Notes: generated by a model not told the origin, from the letters alone. Positions 11,178 to 22,417 are shown, counted from the first letter of the stretch. The stretch: DNA of 64,000 nt from Doryteuthis pealeii (GCA_023376005.1 CM042157.1:60182773-60246772), one strand, 5' to 3'. Numbers and translations are program-made.

Positions 11178-11400
11178 AAAACTCAGTCGGTAGAGCGTTC
11201 GGCTAAAAATCATAAGGTTCCTAGTTCGATACTGGCCCTCGCCAACTCAGCGTATGAGTAGCACAGGGATCTGTGCAGTAAAGTAAGGAACTGATGGTAG
11301 GTGTGGCGCTCCACCTCAGATGCTAAAAATCTCCTTGGTCTAGCGCTAGTCAAAAGGGGATAGATTCCCTCGCTGATTGGCTGATACCGACAACTTTACT
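11178..11400 (+). mobile_element. tRNA-derived SINE A
   Basis: Head aactcagtcggtagagcg, B box tagttcgatactgg, body gagtagcacagggatctgtgc and ggtgtggcgctccacctcag, ending ctgataccgacaa. Intronic, antisense to Myo5. Confidence 0.85.
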
Positions 11401-11693
11401 TTTATTTACAAATAGGCAAAACTTGGATTTGCCACTATAAGCCCACGTTGAAAAGATAGTGATTGGAATGGAAACACACTGAATCACAAGTAAAAAAAAA
11501 GTTCTGGGTGCAGCAATAAATAACGAAGGTCATGCTAACAGTCTTGAAGGACATGAAAGGAACCATCACTATTGATTTCTTTTAAAAAGGTGCAACTGTA
11601 AACAGTATTACCTATTGCCAATTCCTTAAGCAAAATTCAGCTTATTCATTGAATGATCCTTGTATATTTACAGATTAGAATTTTTATTCTTTT

Positions 11694-12085
11694 GGTGAAT
11701 CTGAACATTAGCTACATAAATGAGAGTAACTTCCCCTTGTTTGTTTCACTTTGAGGAAGCCATTTGTTTTGGTCAGCCATTTTCATTTCACCATAAATCT
11801 ACTGTGAAAATACGAATTTGTTTGAATCAATACAACAGTATGAAAATATCATAAAATGTGTTAATAACAATTCAGTTCATTTCAAATAATGCGCAAGCAC
11901 AATTAAGAACACATTTTATGATATTTTTATGTTAAAACATGCAGTTGTATTGATTTGAACAAATTCGTATTTTCAGTGTAGATTTACGGTGAAATGAAAA
12001 TGGCCGACCAAAACAAATGGCTTCCTCAAAGTGAAACAAACAAGGGGAAGTTACTTTCATTTATGTAACTAATGTTCAGATTACC
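11694..12085. mobile_element. GG-terminal foldback MITE, copy 1
   Basis: 392 bp, almost entirely two inverted arms (ggtgaatctgaacattag ... ctaatgttcagattacc). Flanks ATTCTTTT (11686-11693) and ATTCTTCT (12086-12093) form an 8-bp target duplication with one difference. Confidence 0.85.
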
Positions 12086-12693
12086 ATTCTTCTTAGATTA
12101 ATTAGAAAGTGCATTACTCCATTTGTTGTATATTGGTGGGTACCGTTGTCTTTTAGACAGTGTAGGAACAGATTTTGGATCCAGGTGTTGTTGAATTAAA
12201 AATCTGCAGCATTAGGTGATTGACGCAAGATAACCTTTGAGTAACCTTCTTTCTGGTAACAAAGACTGTGGGAAAGAAGGTTTAGTTAGCTTAAAGACAG
12301 TTAAACCGTGATCACAAAAACATATGCCTTGGGTTGTCTTTATGAACTAATGACAACCATGGCATAATCAGACCAGCATCTTGCAGAACCAGACAAGTCA
12401 ACAAAAGACCAGTTAGAAGAAGCCATGAAGATAGCTACAAACTACAAGAAACAGAAGTGAATAAGAAATAACAGCCAGCTACTCCAGAAAGTAAGTAAAG
12501 ATTTGAATATGAGGGCGTGGCCGCAGGTGTCGCTCATAAAAAGAATAGAGAACCAGAAACGGATCCATATCTCCATATACATACTCAGACTAAGGCGTAT
12601 ATAACAGATGTTTTAATGAATATTTCCTTTAAATATACACTGATCATTATCCACAAGGGAAAAAAAATCTTGAGGAGAGAAGAAAAAGTTTAC

Positions 12694-12791
12694 CTGAATG
12701 GTTTCTTTTCATCATTGGGTTTGATGCACCGTACGTAGTGAGGGTTGGTGTCTGAGAGAGTCTTCATCAAACTGTTCAAGGATTCTTTGAA
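12694..12791 (-). CDS. Myo5: Myo5 exon o ([10 protein letters not shown])
   Basis: Residues 579-611: [20 protein letters not shown], then [21 protein letters not shown] is the near-invariant myosin signature of the lower 50K/SH helix region. The acceptor is atttag, the donor GTAAAC; the Arg codon is split. Confidence 0.97.
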
Positions 12792-12852
12792 CTAAATAAA
12801 GAAATCAGAAAAAAAAATCAAAATCGGAATTGAATTGAAAACGGATTTAAGT

Positions 12853-13576
12853 CAGTGGTTCCCAACCTTTTTCTATTCCCACACCCTTAAAAGAGTCTTG
12901 CTCTGACCTCGCACCCCTAAAAGAGTTTTGCTCTGACCTCGCACCCCTAAAAGAGTCTTGCTCTGACCTCGCACCCCTAAAAGAGTCTTGCTCTGACCTC
13001 GACCTCGCACCCCTAAAAGAGTCTTGCTCTGACCTCGCACCCCTAAAAGAGTCTTGCTCTGACCTCGCACCCCTAAAAGAGTCTTGCTCTGACCTCGCAC
13101 CCCTAAAAGAGTTTGCTCTGACCTCGCACCCCTAAAAGAGTCTTGCTCTGACCTCGCACCCCTAAAAGAGTCTTGCTCTGACCTCGCACCCCTAAAAGAG
13201 TCTTGCTCTGACCTCGCACCCCTAAAAGAGTCTTGCTCTGACCTCGCACCCTAAAAGAGTCTTGCTCTGACCTCGCACCCCTAAAAGAGTCTTGCTCTGA
13301 CCTCGCACCCCTAAAAGAGTCTTGCTCTGACCTCGCACCCCTTAAAAGAGTTTTGCTCTGACCTCGCACCCTTAAAACAATTTATACTTCTGCTCAAAAA
13401 TATAGAATGTGAATCCATACTACAGTTTTAACAAAAGCTCATATATATTTCACTCTCTAAATAATAATATTAATTACAAAAGAAATTTTTTTTTATCTAA
13501 ATGGACGCTTCTTGCAACCCCTGGAATGATACTTGCACCCCCAGGGGGTGCGAGCACCACTGGTTGGGAACCTCTG
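12853..13576. mobile_element. hAT-like element with internal minisatellite
   Basis: Termini CAGTGGTTCCCAACC and GGTTGGGAACCTCTG are inverted repeats with the hAT CAG/CTG ends. Flanks 12845-12852 and 13577-13584 are both ATTTAAGT, a perfect 8-bp duplication. No transposase. The interior is a 30-bp minisatellite. Confidence 0.9.
12883..13375. repeat. 30-bp minisatellite inside the hAT element
   Basis: About 16 units: cacccctaaaagagtcttg followed by ctctgacctcg. Units are nearly identical apart from one- to six-base indels, so the array is young or homogenised. The unit edges resemble the element's own subterminal sequence (cacacccttaaaag). Confidence 0.95.
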
Positions 13577-14189
13577 ATTTAAGTTATTCTCTTCCAAATA
13601 AAAAAAATAATCTAGCAAAAATTAATAGCTGTATCAGGTATTGTCTGTCCCCACATCTAGTTCTTATAATATAGGAACACAGAGACATATTCTTTTTGGT
13701 GTACACCTAGTTTATTTTTACAATACCCATATAACTAACATGCTAGAAAGATCAGCACAAATGCAAATATGTGTCTGGCCATGAAGATTGCTTAGGCTAT
13801 TCTCACAGCTTTCCCATAAATTGGCCTGGTCACATGATTTGATCAACCATTCAGCAAATCTTGTTCCAGATCAATTCATAGTCAAAGTCTGTCTGTTAAA
13901 CTTATCTGTATTTTATATTAAATTTAAGTCTTACACTATATTACAAAAATGATAGGCTATGTCTATTCATTATGTAACACTACAACAGGCATATTAATTT
14001 TTTTTTCACTCCACCTTAATCTGGTCAAATGCATATTTGTTGGATACCCAGTAAAGGCTGAAATTATACAGAAGCACTTCCTACATGTTAAATTGTCAAC
14101 TGTATGGTGCACGTGAATTTAGGCAAGTGGTAATGTCTTAACATTTTTTTCTCTCAAATATGATCAGTTACAATCATGGCTTGGACCAG

Positions 14190-14837
14190 TGCTCATCTTA
14201 TTATAATGGAGATTGTGTGTTTTTCTGTCTGTAACCGAAACTATATTCCTACTCAAATCACAATTCTCTTAGTTATTGACATCACATTCTCCATGATTTT
14301 ATTTTTATCTAAACCTCAATTATTAATAAAATTGTCTTACATTATTAATACTGTTAACTATGTCTACATACTGACAACATGCAATTATATTTATATATAC
14401 AACAAAATAGCGGTTTACAGTGTGAACGGGAAGGCTAATTTGCATATTAATATTAAAAAAATTGATTTTAATAAATATATGCTTAGTATTATTGATTTCA
14501 AATAGTTTGGGTTTTTTTCTTATTGAATATGAGCAATAATCTCGGGGATAAATCTTAAAAGAAATTCATTAACAAGAAGAAATAACTGTAATTTTATTCT
14601 TTACTTCCTATTTTAACTAAATAGTTAAATTAGGAAAATTTACCAATGAAAGACGGGAGTAAGTGCAAAAGGATGGAAGAGTTAGTTTCAAAGTTGTTCT
14701 ATTTTTCAATCATACCCCCTCTGTTCCAAATATTTTATCTGAATTCTTATTCAGTTTCATTAGCCTTTCTAATTTAACATATTTTATTACATTAAAATTT
14801 AAATACTTGCACCCGGAGGGTGCATATATTTGCTAGT
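14190..14837 (+). mobile_element. Helitron-like element F
   Basis: 3' end has a hairpin GCACCC-gga-GGGTGC (14809-14823), nine bases, then CTAGT (14833-14837), the arrangement expected at a Helitron 3' terminus. The 5' part (gtctgtaaccgaaactat) recurs at 7170, 21150 and, partly, at 25090-25870. No coding capacity. Confidence 0.55.
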
Positions 14838-15494
14838 CTTTATAATGTTTTAAAGAATTTTTAGAATTTTCAACCCATAGCAGTATTGATTTTCTATGCA
14901 GGACAGCATCATTCCAACCTATATAAAAAATGAGCATCAAAAGCTCTCTGTGTAGCAATTACACATTCACCATCCATAAAAAGTATCGGAAATTGGGTTA
15001 TCTGCCCCTATTAGTTCCTGGAATCACAGGCCAGGGGCAGAGTCCTAAAATTCAACAGAACAGACCCGGCAGGCAAAGGGAGCAGTACTAGCTGATACTA
15101 GCAGAAGAATAGAACTATAGCAACTTTACCGGACAACTTAGAGACATTGCAAAGACCTATACAACTAAGATAAGTGGATTTGAAACTCCTTGTATTACCT
15201 AAAAATATATCCCGCCAGGGGAAATCCTCTGGCAACTCTGAAAGACATTTACACAACTCTTAAAGACATTTGCATAATAATTGCACACTCTAACACATTA
15301 TTACTAACCCAGAATAAACTGTTAACCCAATTATAAAATCTTATAATTGCCTTGTACCTTTCCTTCACAAATACAGTCATATTTGTAACGTTACTATTTG
15401 TTTACTTTATTTCTGTTAAAAGATAATATGAAGACATTTATACAAGAGTGTATATACATGGACACATGTATGTGCTAGGCAGGTTGGTTGATTT

Positions 15495-15805
15495 GTTTTA
15501 CAGCATGTTAATCTTCATTATTATTATCTGCATTATTCGGACTATTGTCCTCATCTTCATTGTTATCTGTACAATGTTTTGGCCGATGTGCCCTCCGGCC
15601 TTTTTCAGGTATTTCTTGTTGGACTCGGAACCTTCTTGAACTCGAAACCTTCTTTTCGTAGTCAAAAAGAAGGTTCCCAAGTCCAACGAGTCCGACAAGA
15701 AATACCTGAAGAAGGCCGGAGTGCACATTGGCTGAAACATTGTACAGATAACAATGAAGATGAGGACAATAGTATAACACAGATAATACTAATTATCAAG
15801 TCTCA
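15495..15805. repeat. Head-to-head pair of SINE E tails
   Basis: Minus-oriented 3' domain (15523-15645: ggactattgtcctcatc...ggccgatgtgccctccggcc) faces a plus-oriented one (15660-15800) across a short spacer; both include the caagaaatacctgaag block. At 15495 a truncated hairpin tail abuts it. Confidence 0.85.
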
Positions 15806-15829
15806 TCTCAAACATTCAAAAAATAACCT

Positions 15830-16140
15830 TCATTATGTTTGAAGAATAATTAAAGTTCCAATTACCGTCGAACTGGGAAGACAAGGCAACAAACGATTGT
15901 AACTCAAAAACAAACTCGAATGCTACAAAGTCCACTGCAAAATGACAAAGTATATATAAGACTCCACAATGTCATTCAAGTCAAGCAGCCAATCAGAACT
16001 CAAGGAGTGGAATCACCCAAATCACCCAGATTCATGGATGGATCATTCTTGATTCCTATTTATACCAGCTGTCTTGGACACTGCTGGAGTTGTACTTAGT
16101 TAGCTGCTGTTATTAAAACTAACAGTAGACTAACTGACTT
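15830..16140. other. Unassigned, no gene seen
   Basis: Less AT-rich than its surroundings, with two TATA-like strings (tatatataag, ctatttatacc) and an inverted CCAAT (ccaatcag). It could be a decayed LTR or other repeat; nothing identifies it. Confidence 0.3.
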
Positions 16141-16241
16141 CAATAATGTTATTTTTTTAAAATCAAGAAACTCATTTTCAAAAAAATACCCAAAGAGGAA
16201 CTGCTAACAACAATGGCAAGATTTGGTTTAAGCAAACAAAC

Positions 16242-16367
16242 CTGAGATCCTACAGTCTGTTTATGCTTTTTGGATTTCTTAGGTTGGTTGAGATAGGACT
16301 CTTCCGACATGGTTGACATCTTTCTCTCAAGTTTTTTCTCCTGGAACAATTCCATGACAAGAGGGTT
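16242..16367 (-). CDS. Myo5: Myo5 exon n (loop 2, actin-binding)
   Basis: Residues 537-578: NPLVMELFQEKK, an acidic/polar stretch, then the lysine-rich PKKSKKHKQTVGSQ. This is loop 2, the positively charged actin contact; the TVG.QF motif closes it as in class V (KEHKKTVGHQF). The acceptor is tttccag, the donor GTTTGT. Confidence 0.94.
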
Positions 16368-16409
16368 CTGGAAAAAGAAAAAAAGATTATTATGGTTAAA
16401 AGAAAAAAA

Positions 16410-16519
16410 AGAAAGATGGAATCTTTCGAAACATTGGAAATAATAAATGGAACTTAGTACATAATGTTCAACACAGTTTCTCATTTATTTTATACATTTC
16501 CCTCAGGCTTCGTATTAAA
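16410..16519. repeat. Intronic direct repeat, copy 1
   Basis: The block gaaagatggaatctttcgaa...ccctcaggcttcgtattaaa recurs at 17161-17257 with a roughly 10-bp deletion. Both lie in the intron between exons m and n. Confidence 0.9.
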
Positions 16520-16853
16520 ACCAAAAAAATCATTTTCCCATAAATATATATTCTACACATATATATATATAGATATAATATATATAAATATTATGGTTAC
16601 TTTAAATTTGGCCGACAAGGCACTTTAGAATTGGTACAGCAACTGGTTTAGAAGAAAGAGTTTGAATTTAAACCAGTTGTGCTTCCTTTTAAAAATTGAC
16701 CTTGTGTCACACCCTGCTCATAGTGGAGGAGTTAAGAGTAAATACATTCAACATTGAAAACTGGGAGATATTAATGATAATGGTCATTGGAGACAAGGGG
16801 AATGCTGTAGCAGAAATATCAAACAGCATCAGCTTACAGGGTATCATAATCAC

Positions 16854-16891
<38 letters not shown>

Positions 16892-16997
16892 TTTAAATTT
16901 AAAAAATTTAAAAATCACAAGTAGAAAGTTGTATACAAGCATTCATTTTCAGCTCTAATAATTCAGACCATCAAAGTCTAACTATAAGGCTTATTTT

Positions 16998-17041
16998 GTG
17001 TATATATTATATATACACACACACACATATACACATATACA

Positions 17042-17123
<82 letters not shown>
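16998..17123. repeat. (TA)n(GT)n microsatellite
   Basis: Compound run: cacaca, then about 25 TA units, then about 15 GT units. Related TA runs are at 17440-17482, 21430-21462, 21966-21993, 25918-25962, 28615-28658, 34624-34670, 50551-50598, 50990-51017, 54512-54560, 58018-58072 and 62818-62848. Confidence 0.95.
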
Positions 17124-17160
17124 GTTGAGTCCAACAAATCTAGCAAAAATCCTTGTAAAA

Positions 17161-17257
17161 GAAAGATGGAATCTTTCGAAACATTGGAAATAATAAATGG
17201 AACTTAGTACATAATGTCTCATTTATTTTATACATTTCCCTCAGGCTTCGTATTAAA
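17161..17257. repeat. Intronic direct repeat, copy 2
   Basis: Second copy of the block at 16410-16519, separated from it by a segment with a poly-A run and a TA/GT microsatellite. Confidence 0.9.
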
Positions 17258-17436
17258 AAAATAGTAAAAATAGTAAAAAAATAAGGATTTACTCTGATGA
17301 ATGTCGAATCTTCTTTGTGTGTGGAACATTTCTACATTTTTTCTATTATTATTATTATTATTTCATTTCATTTGGTTATTTAAAAATAATAGTTTGAATA
17401 ATATTTTATCCATTATATACTTTCTTTCCTTTTTTT

Positions 17437-17483
<47 letters not shown>

Positions 17484-17553
17484 AGATAGACAGATAAAAG
17501 AAAATGAAAAGTAAAGAAAAAAGCCACTTTTGGAGGTTGAAAGAAATACTTAC

Positions 17554-17760
17554 TGTACTCCCTTTTAAAGTTTCTATTTGTAAGTCAGAAACGGTGTCCA
17601 TGTTCTTCTCCATGAAGCCGTGACACATATACGTAACCTTCTCTGCAAAGTGACACACTGTGAACGATGTTTGTGAGGTACGTGGTTTCTCAAAGCATTT
17701 GGTTCCAGAGAGTTTCTTGAAGAGTGATGTACACCAATTGGCATCATTGCCGCTCATCAT
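17554..17760 (-). CDS. Myo5: Myo5 exon m (lower 50K)
   Basis: Residues 468-536: MMSGNDANWCTSLFKKL, CFEKPRTSQTSFTVCHFAEKV, CHGFMEKNMDTV. Corresponds to FEKPR.....F...HFA.KV.Y...GFLEKN.DTV. The acceptor is tttgtag, the donor GTAAGT. The initial Met-Met are internal residues, not a start. Confidence 0.96.
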
Positions 17761-18029
17761 CTACAAATCAACAAGATACCATTATTCTTTAGACAAAACT
17801 TATACAATCACATAAATGAAAAAAATACAGAGTTATTAATAATTCCCCCAATTGCAGCTATAGTTGATTGGTTTTCTTTATTTCATGGCATATCAACCCT
17901 TGTAGGATATTTAATACAAAAGCCATCCTTGTAGAAGAACAGTAGTAGTTGGTATCAACTTGACCAAATTTGCCAAAATAAAACAGCAAATGATAAATTA
18001 AATGACAGTAAAATAAAGAATTCGTTACA

Positions 18030-18270
18030 ACCTACGTCTGTCTCTTTTCACCTTGTTTTCCTTTCTTCTACGCTTCTGTACTTGTTCTTTCTCTCGTTCG
18101 TTTGTCTCCTTCTTCTCTTCGTTATCCTCCTCAGTTTTCTCTTTCGTCGCTCTTTCATTCTTATTCACTTCGTCACCCAAAAAATTTTTTCCAATTCCCT
18201 TCACGCGTTCTTTCTCGCCACTGCTTGTTTACTTTCTGCTGGCTCACTGTCGCTTGTTTTGCATGTGCGC
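18030..18270. other. Pyrimidine-rich block
   Basis: Mostly C and T with few A or G (ctttcttctacgcttctgta, cttcttctcttcgttatcc). It reads as a purine-rich tract in the myosin pre-mRNA. Similar blocks are at 10280-10500 and 37020-37240. No gene function assigned. Confidence 0.5.
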
Positions 18271-18465
18271 GATATCAACAAAAAAGGGATATACGAAAAC
18301 AGAGACCCGGCCCACTGAAACGAAACTGGGCCTTTTTCCTTTATGGGTTTTCGAGTGCTAGACTCACTTTTCACCAAACTATGATATCACAGTTCAACAC
18401 ATTAGCCACCATGCCACAGGTACTCCCAAATATTTGTTTTAATATGTGGCTTGTGAAAAATTTGG

Positions 18466-18700
18466 TTTGGTTTCTTTGTTTAATGGCACATCAACTTTCA
18501 TGTGTTATTTAATGCCAAAACCATCCTTGTAGAAGAACAGCAGGGGCACTATTTAACCCATAGCTGGGGGGATAAGAGGGTTCATACCTTTCCCAAAAGG
18601 TATTGGTCTGAAAGTGAATGTAATAATGCAACTGAAGTTTGAACTTGCTTATTACAATGTTGTAGTCCAGCATGTAAGCTACTATGTCATGCGGACTCAC
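18466..18700 (-). mobile_element. SINE C, complete
   Basis: Minus-strand element: head at the high end (rc of catgcggactcac/accatgcc type), body (gtagaagaacagcaggggca), tail hairpin (tttaatggcacatcaac...ttaatgcc) and a ccaaaccaaa-like end. A partial head of another copy is at 18365-18420. Confidence 0.75.
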
Positions 18701-18727
18701 TCTCCCAAAATAGATTGTACTGCATTA

Positions 18728-18975
18728 TAGCACAAGCTGAGTTGGCGAGGGCTGGTATTGAACTAGGAACCTTGTGGTTTCTAGCAGAACGCTCTACCGA
18801 CTGAGCTAACCCAGAATATTAGTAGCACAGGATTTGTGCAGTAAAGTAAGGAGCTGATGGTAGGTGTGGTGCTCCACCTCAGATGCAAAAACAATCTCCT
18901 TGGTCTAGCACTAGAGAAAAGGGGATAGACTCCCTCGCTGATTGGCTGATACCGACTTTAGGCCACCCCGACGAC
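18728..18975 (+). mobile_element. SINE A with inverted tRNA-like head
   Basis: The body (18815-18975: tagtagcacaggatttgtgc...ctgataccgac) is in plus orientation, but the tRNA-like head (18733-18812) is reverse-complemented: gctgagttggcgagggctgg...cgactgagctaac. The break falls at the head/body junction. Confidence 0.85.
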
Positions 18976-18984
18976 TTATAGCAT

Positions 18985-19345
18985 AAGCATCAAATAAGCC
19001 AGCAAAAGCTGGTGCACTATAAAACCAATGATCAAACATCTGTTTTCCATTCCAGCTGGGAAAATTTGGCTCAGGACTGCCCTTGGTGGCGGCAGGCTCT
19101 CCGTAGAGGACAGTTCATGTCTAAAGTCACCCTGATGCAACACCATGAAGCCAAGACGTCCAGAAGAAAGCAGTGGCAACAAAGCACCGGTGCATCAACA
19201 TCTTCATGGACAGCCTTCACATGCAATATCTGTGGTCGAGAATGTTTTTCGAACATTGGAGTCACAGGAGGTGCTGTAACTTCAGGGGCACAAAAACCTT
19301 CTAGACTGATATGGCACAAGGCAAAAGCACTGTCGTGAGACACAC
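18985..19345 (+). pseudogene. LINE ORF2 C-terminus fragment
   Basis: Translates to SSWENLAQDCPWWRQALRRG and, further on, FTCNICGRECFSNIG, the WE..AQDR..WR and CxxC-type zinc-finger region found at the C-terminus of many non-LTR retrotransposon reverse-transcriptase proteins. The His half of the finger is replaced by TGGAVTSGAQK. Confidence 0.65.
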
Positions 19346-19444
19346 GTGTGTTATATCCATCCAGTTCCGATAACGGCTGAAAGGAGCCTGTCAATGATCA
19401 AACATCTTACTTGCATTCATTTTAATTTATCAAAAAACATTTTC

Positions 19445-19685
19445 CAGATATTGGTTTCTTTTTTATTAAATGGCATAGTAACTTTCATGGGTTATTTAAT
19501 GCCAAAGCTATCCTTGTAGAACAATATTGGTACTATTTAACCCATAGCTGGGGGAATAAGTGAGTTCATACCTTTCCCAAGGGTATTAGTCTGAAAGTGA
19601 ACATAATAGCACAGTTGGAGTTTGAAACACTTACTATGATATCGCAGTCCAGCATGTTAGCCAGTACGCCATGGGGATCCCCCCC
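19445..19685 (-). mobile_element. SINE C
   Basis: Tail hairpin at 19468-19505, body (gtagaacaatattggtacta), head rc (agcatgttagccagtacgcc) near 19655. It lies in the intron between exons l and m. Confidence 0.75.
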
Positions 19686-19753
19686 ACTGCTACAATTAAG
19701 TGCACTGTAATGTTTTGAGAAGCATAGAAAAAGGCAATTAAAACTTCTCTTAC

Positions 19754-19894
19754 CTTACATTCGTCATCTAATGACGCAAGGATTCCTTGCGAACTTTCAA
19801 TCAGATCAATGCAAGGGGTATTGTCATAATGACTGATTTCATGCCATTCGAGTCCTTCTTTTCGGTATTCTTGCTGCTCTAGCGTGAATACGTG
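19754..19894 (-). CDS. Myo5: Myo5 exon l (relay loop)
   Basis: Residues 421-467: [20 protein letters not shown], then [13 protein letters not shown] and LASLDDECK. It matches the family HVFKLEQEEY...YDNQPCIDLIE...LLDEECK. The acceptor is cattgcag, the donor GTAAGA; phase 0 at both ends. Confidence 0.96.
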
Positions 19895-20462
19895 CTGCAA
19901 TGATTAGAAAGAAAATATTTTAAAATACTGAAATCTAAATGGCACAAAGATGTACATCAATGGGGGAAATCAAATAAAAATAAAACCTTATACATAAAAG
20001 AGTTATTGGGAATTTGAAATGTTTCATCTTAACACAATAGGGTAGGTTGATTTTTCCCTTTTTTAAAAATATCAAATTCTCTCAAACAGCAAAAGTTGTA
20101 TGTTGGTATAATAAATACTGATACTAAAAACTAGATCTCTTATTTGCACCATTGTTTGAGGAAATAGTATCAAAGATGTCATTAAAATGCACTAAAATCC
20201 TTGATTTCGCACATTTGGCCCAGTAATTGGTTAGAAAATTTAGCAATTTTAATATTTAGAACAGAAATTTATTTTGCTAAGATGAAACGAATAAGATATA
20301 ACTAGAATTAAAATTGAAAATATCCCCCCCCATCATCAGGGACACCACCGATATGCTGCTTTTTATCTCATTAATTAAGCTTTAATAATGATAAAATTTT
20401 AAAATCTATTTCCTCAAATGAAGGCAAAGTTTTGAAGAAAAATATTTTGTGGGGTAATTCTT

Positions 20463-20855
20463 TTCAGAGTGGACCAGAGAGCAATGGTGATGAAGGGGTG
20501 CTCCACATTTCCCAGACCTCTAAAACTGGAACCTCACCATCAGATAGAGTTTAACGTCATTCCCAGGACAGGAAGACCCTTAAGTCACCACCTTCTAGCA
20601 CATATATGATAAAAAGGAATGGGACAATCACATAGGTGCTAGGGCTTGATGTGACTAGCTGATTGATCAGAGGGGGCCTCTCCGACTGCCCATTTAGCCT
20701 AAGTAAGGGCAAAAGCGGAGTGTTGCATGTCATAGACTGCTCAGTCACCAGGATTCCATTCTTAAGCATCACGGGTCGCTACCAATTGAGGGGCTCTTAC
20801 CCCTCTGCAGAGGTGCAGTTGGTTTATTCTAAAGCCCCAGTTGACAGGGCTGATA
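20463..20855 (-). repeat. Element D, 5' two-thirds
   Basis: Runs from cagagtggaccagagagcaa to ccccagttgacagggct. It lacks the hairpin tail. Confidence 0.7.
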
Positions 20856-20993
20856 AATTTTAGGGGCCTGTGATCTTGACAGATAGGGATGGGACTAAAC
20901 AGAGAGAGAAAAGGTGTGTGGGTGAGAAGAAGAATCTTAAATGAGGGCAGAACAGTTAAATTCAAACAATTCTAATAAACAATGGTTAATTAC

Positions 20994-21075
20994 CGTGTTG
21001 AACTGTAATTGAAGCCTTTCATTTGCATAATTTATGCAAAACTGTTCAAAACTGTTTATTCTAAATGTCTCAAAT
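20994..21075 (-). CDS. Myo5: Myo5 exon k (switch II to relay)
   Basis: Residues 393-420: [20 protein letters not shown] then LQLQFNT. This is the relay helix. Class V proteins usually have E-V where this has R-I after FETF, so the charge is reversed just behind switch II. The acceptor is tttgcag; the donor GTAATT is a weaker consensus. Confidence 0.96.
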
Positions 21076-21116
21076 CTGCAAAGAAAAATAATAAAAGTTA
21101 AAGTACATAGAAACTA

Positions 21117-21345
21117 ATCTATTAATAATGGAGATTCGCTTCCAGTTTTTGTCTGTAACAAAAACTATGTCACTGCTTATGTCACATTACCTAAAATCGT
21201 CATAACATAGAATAAATACACTCAAAATTTGAGCATGCAATGATAGACAGTCCTCATTGGTTTTTTAAACAAGTTTTAATAAATACATACCTGGTATTAT
21301 CTATCTATATATAGTTTGTTTTATTTTAATATATATTTAAAGTTA
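21117..21345 (+). mobile_element. Helitron-like element F, 5' and middle pieces
   Basis: Starts tctattaataatggagattc and contains gtctgtaacaaaaactatg, like the start of the 14190 copy; related middle sequence (aataaatacatacctggtatt) recurs near 55660. Confidence 0.45.
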
Positions 21346-21426
21346 TCACAACAAAGTTTCCATTTCAAATTTTTTATTTTTTACTCCTTTAATAAATTTG
21401 ATGATTTTACTTATGATACAAACTCT

Positions 21427-21465
<39 letters not shown>

Positions 21466-21961
21466 CTGGCTTTGCCAGTTTCCACCAATTTTCCTTTATA
21501 AAAGGACATGCGCTCGGTCCTTGTACAGACATACAAAATCTTTCATATATATATATTAATCCTAATGAGTCAGATATACCTACTAATAGCTTCACTTAAT
21601 AGCTCATCAGGGCAAGAATCTGACTGAAAAGACTTGGAGCAACCATACTTTTATCTCTAGAACCAGTCCCACCAGGGTCCAAACAAATTAACATAACAAA
21701 AAAAAACTTTTTACACTTTTTATTTATTCTATTTTCCTATTTTCCATCATAACCCCCTACCCATTTCCATTTCTCGCAATCATATATTCTATCGCCCCAG
21801 CCAATCCCCACCCCCAAATGAAAAACCAGCAGGCCAATGACAACTTGTATTACTGCTCTTTATTGTAGGGATTTGTTCCTCTGATTTAAATTGGGAGACA
21901 GAGTTTGCCCATGTTTTTGCAAACCACAATGTTCCATATACCATCACAATAAAAACAATAA

Positions 21962-21994
<33 letters not shown>

Positions 21995-21996
<2 letters not shown>

Positions 21997-22240
21997 GATG
22001 AGAATAGGATACCCCCATGGACTGAATAAAGGATTATGTTCAAAGTTCCGTGATGGCTACTGATTGCAACAAGAACGTTCCCGAGTCCGACAACAAATAC
22101 CTGAAGAAGGCCGGAGGGCACATCTTCCAAAATGTTGTACAGATAACAATGAAGATGAGGACAATAGTCCGAATAATACAATTAATACAAATAATACCAG
22201 GCCTCATCTCAAAAAATTCAGAGAAATAGATATTTTTTTC
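21995..22240 (+). mobile_element. SINE E, 3' two-thirds
   Basis: Body (gaataggatacccccatgg, ctgaataaaggattatg) and 3' domain with ctgaagaaggccgg. The second GGCC and GAAAC are mutated (cttccaaaatg), so the hammerhead-like core is broken in this copy. It lies close downstream of exon j. Confidence 0.75.
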
Positions 22241-22283
22241 TTTCTCCAAAATATGCAAAAATATAATATGATATGATACATAC

Positions 22284-22417
22284 CCATAAATGTCGAGGAC
22301 TCCAATAAAGTTTTGGGTGTCCTCATGAGTCAACAGGTTTCTGTTTATTTTGGCTACAATCCAGTCAAAGACTCGCGCGTAAATATGTTTTGCCAAAGCA
22401 TCTTTACCATAACCAGC
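22284..22417 (-). CDS. Myo5: Myo5 exon j (DALAK to switch II)
   Basis: Residues 349-393: KDALAKHIYARVFDWIV and NFIGVLDIYG. Switch II (DIYGFE) is split by the intron after DIYG, its Gly codon completed in the next exon. The acceptor is tatttcag, the donor GTATGT. Confidence 0.97.

Noticed and set aside
12873..13369. RGQSKTLLGV-repeat protein or CRISPR-like array
   Set aside because: 30-bp units abut with no unique spacers, lie within a hAT-like element and in a eukaryotic intron.
15830..16140. Candidate promoter for an alternative Myo5 transcript
   Set aside because: TATA-like strings alone in AT-rich DNA are not evidence; no coding start nearby.
18053..18512. Overlapping plus-strand frames of up to 136 residues
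   Set aside because: Frames lie in a pyrimidine-rich block and SINE C sequence; composition explains the openness.
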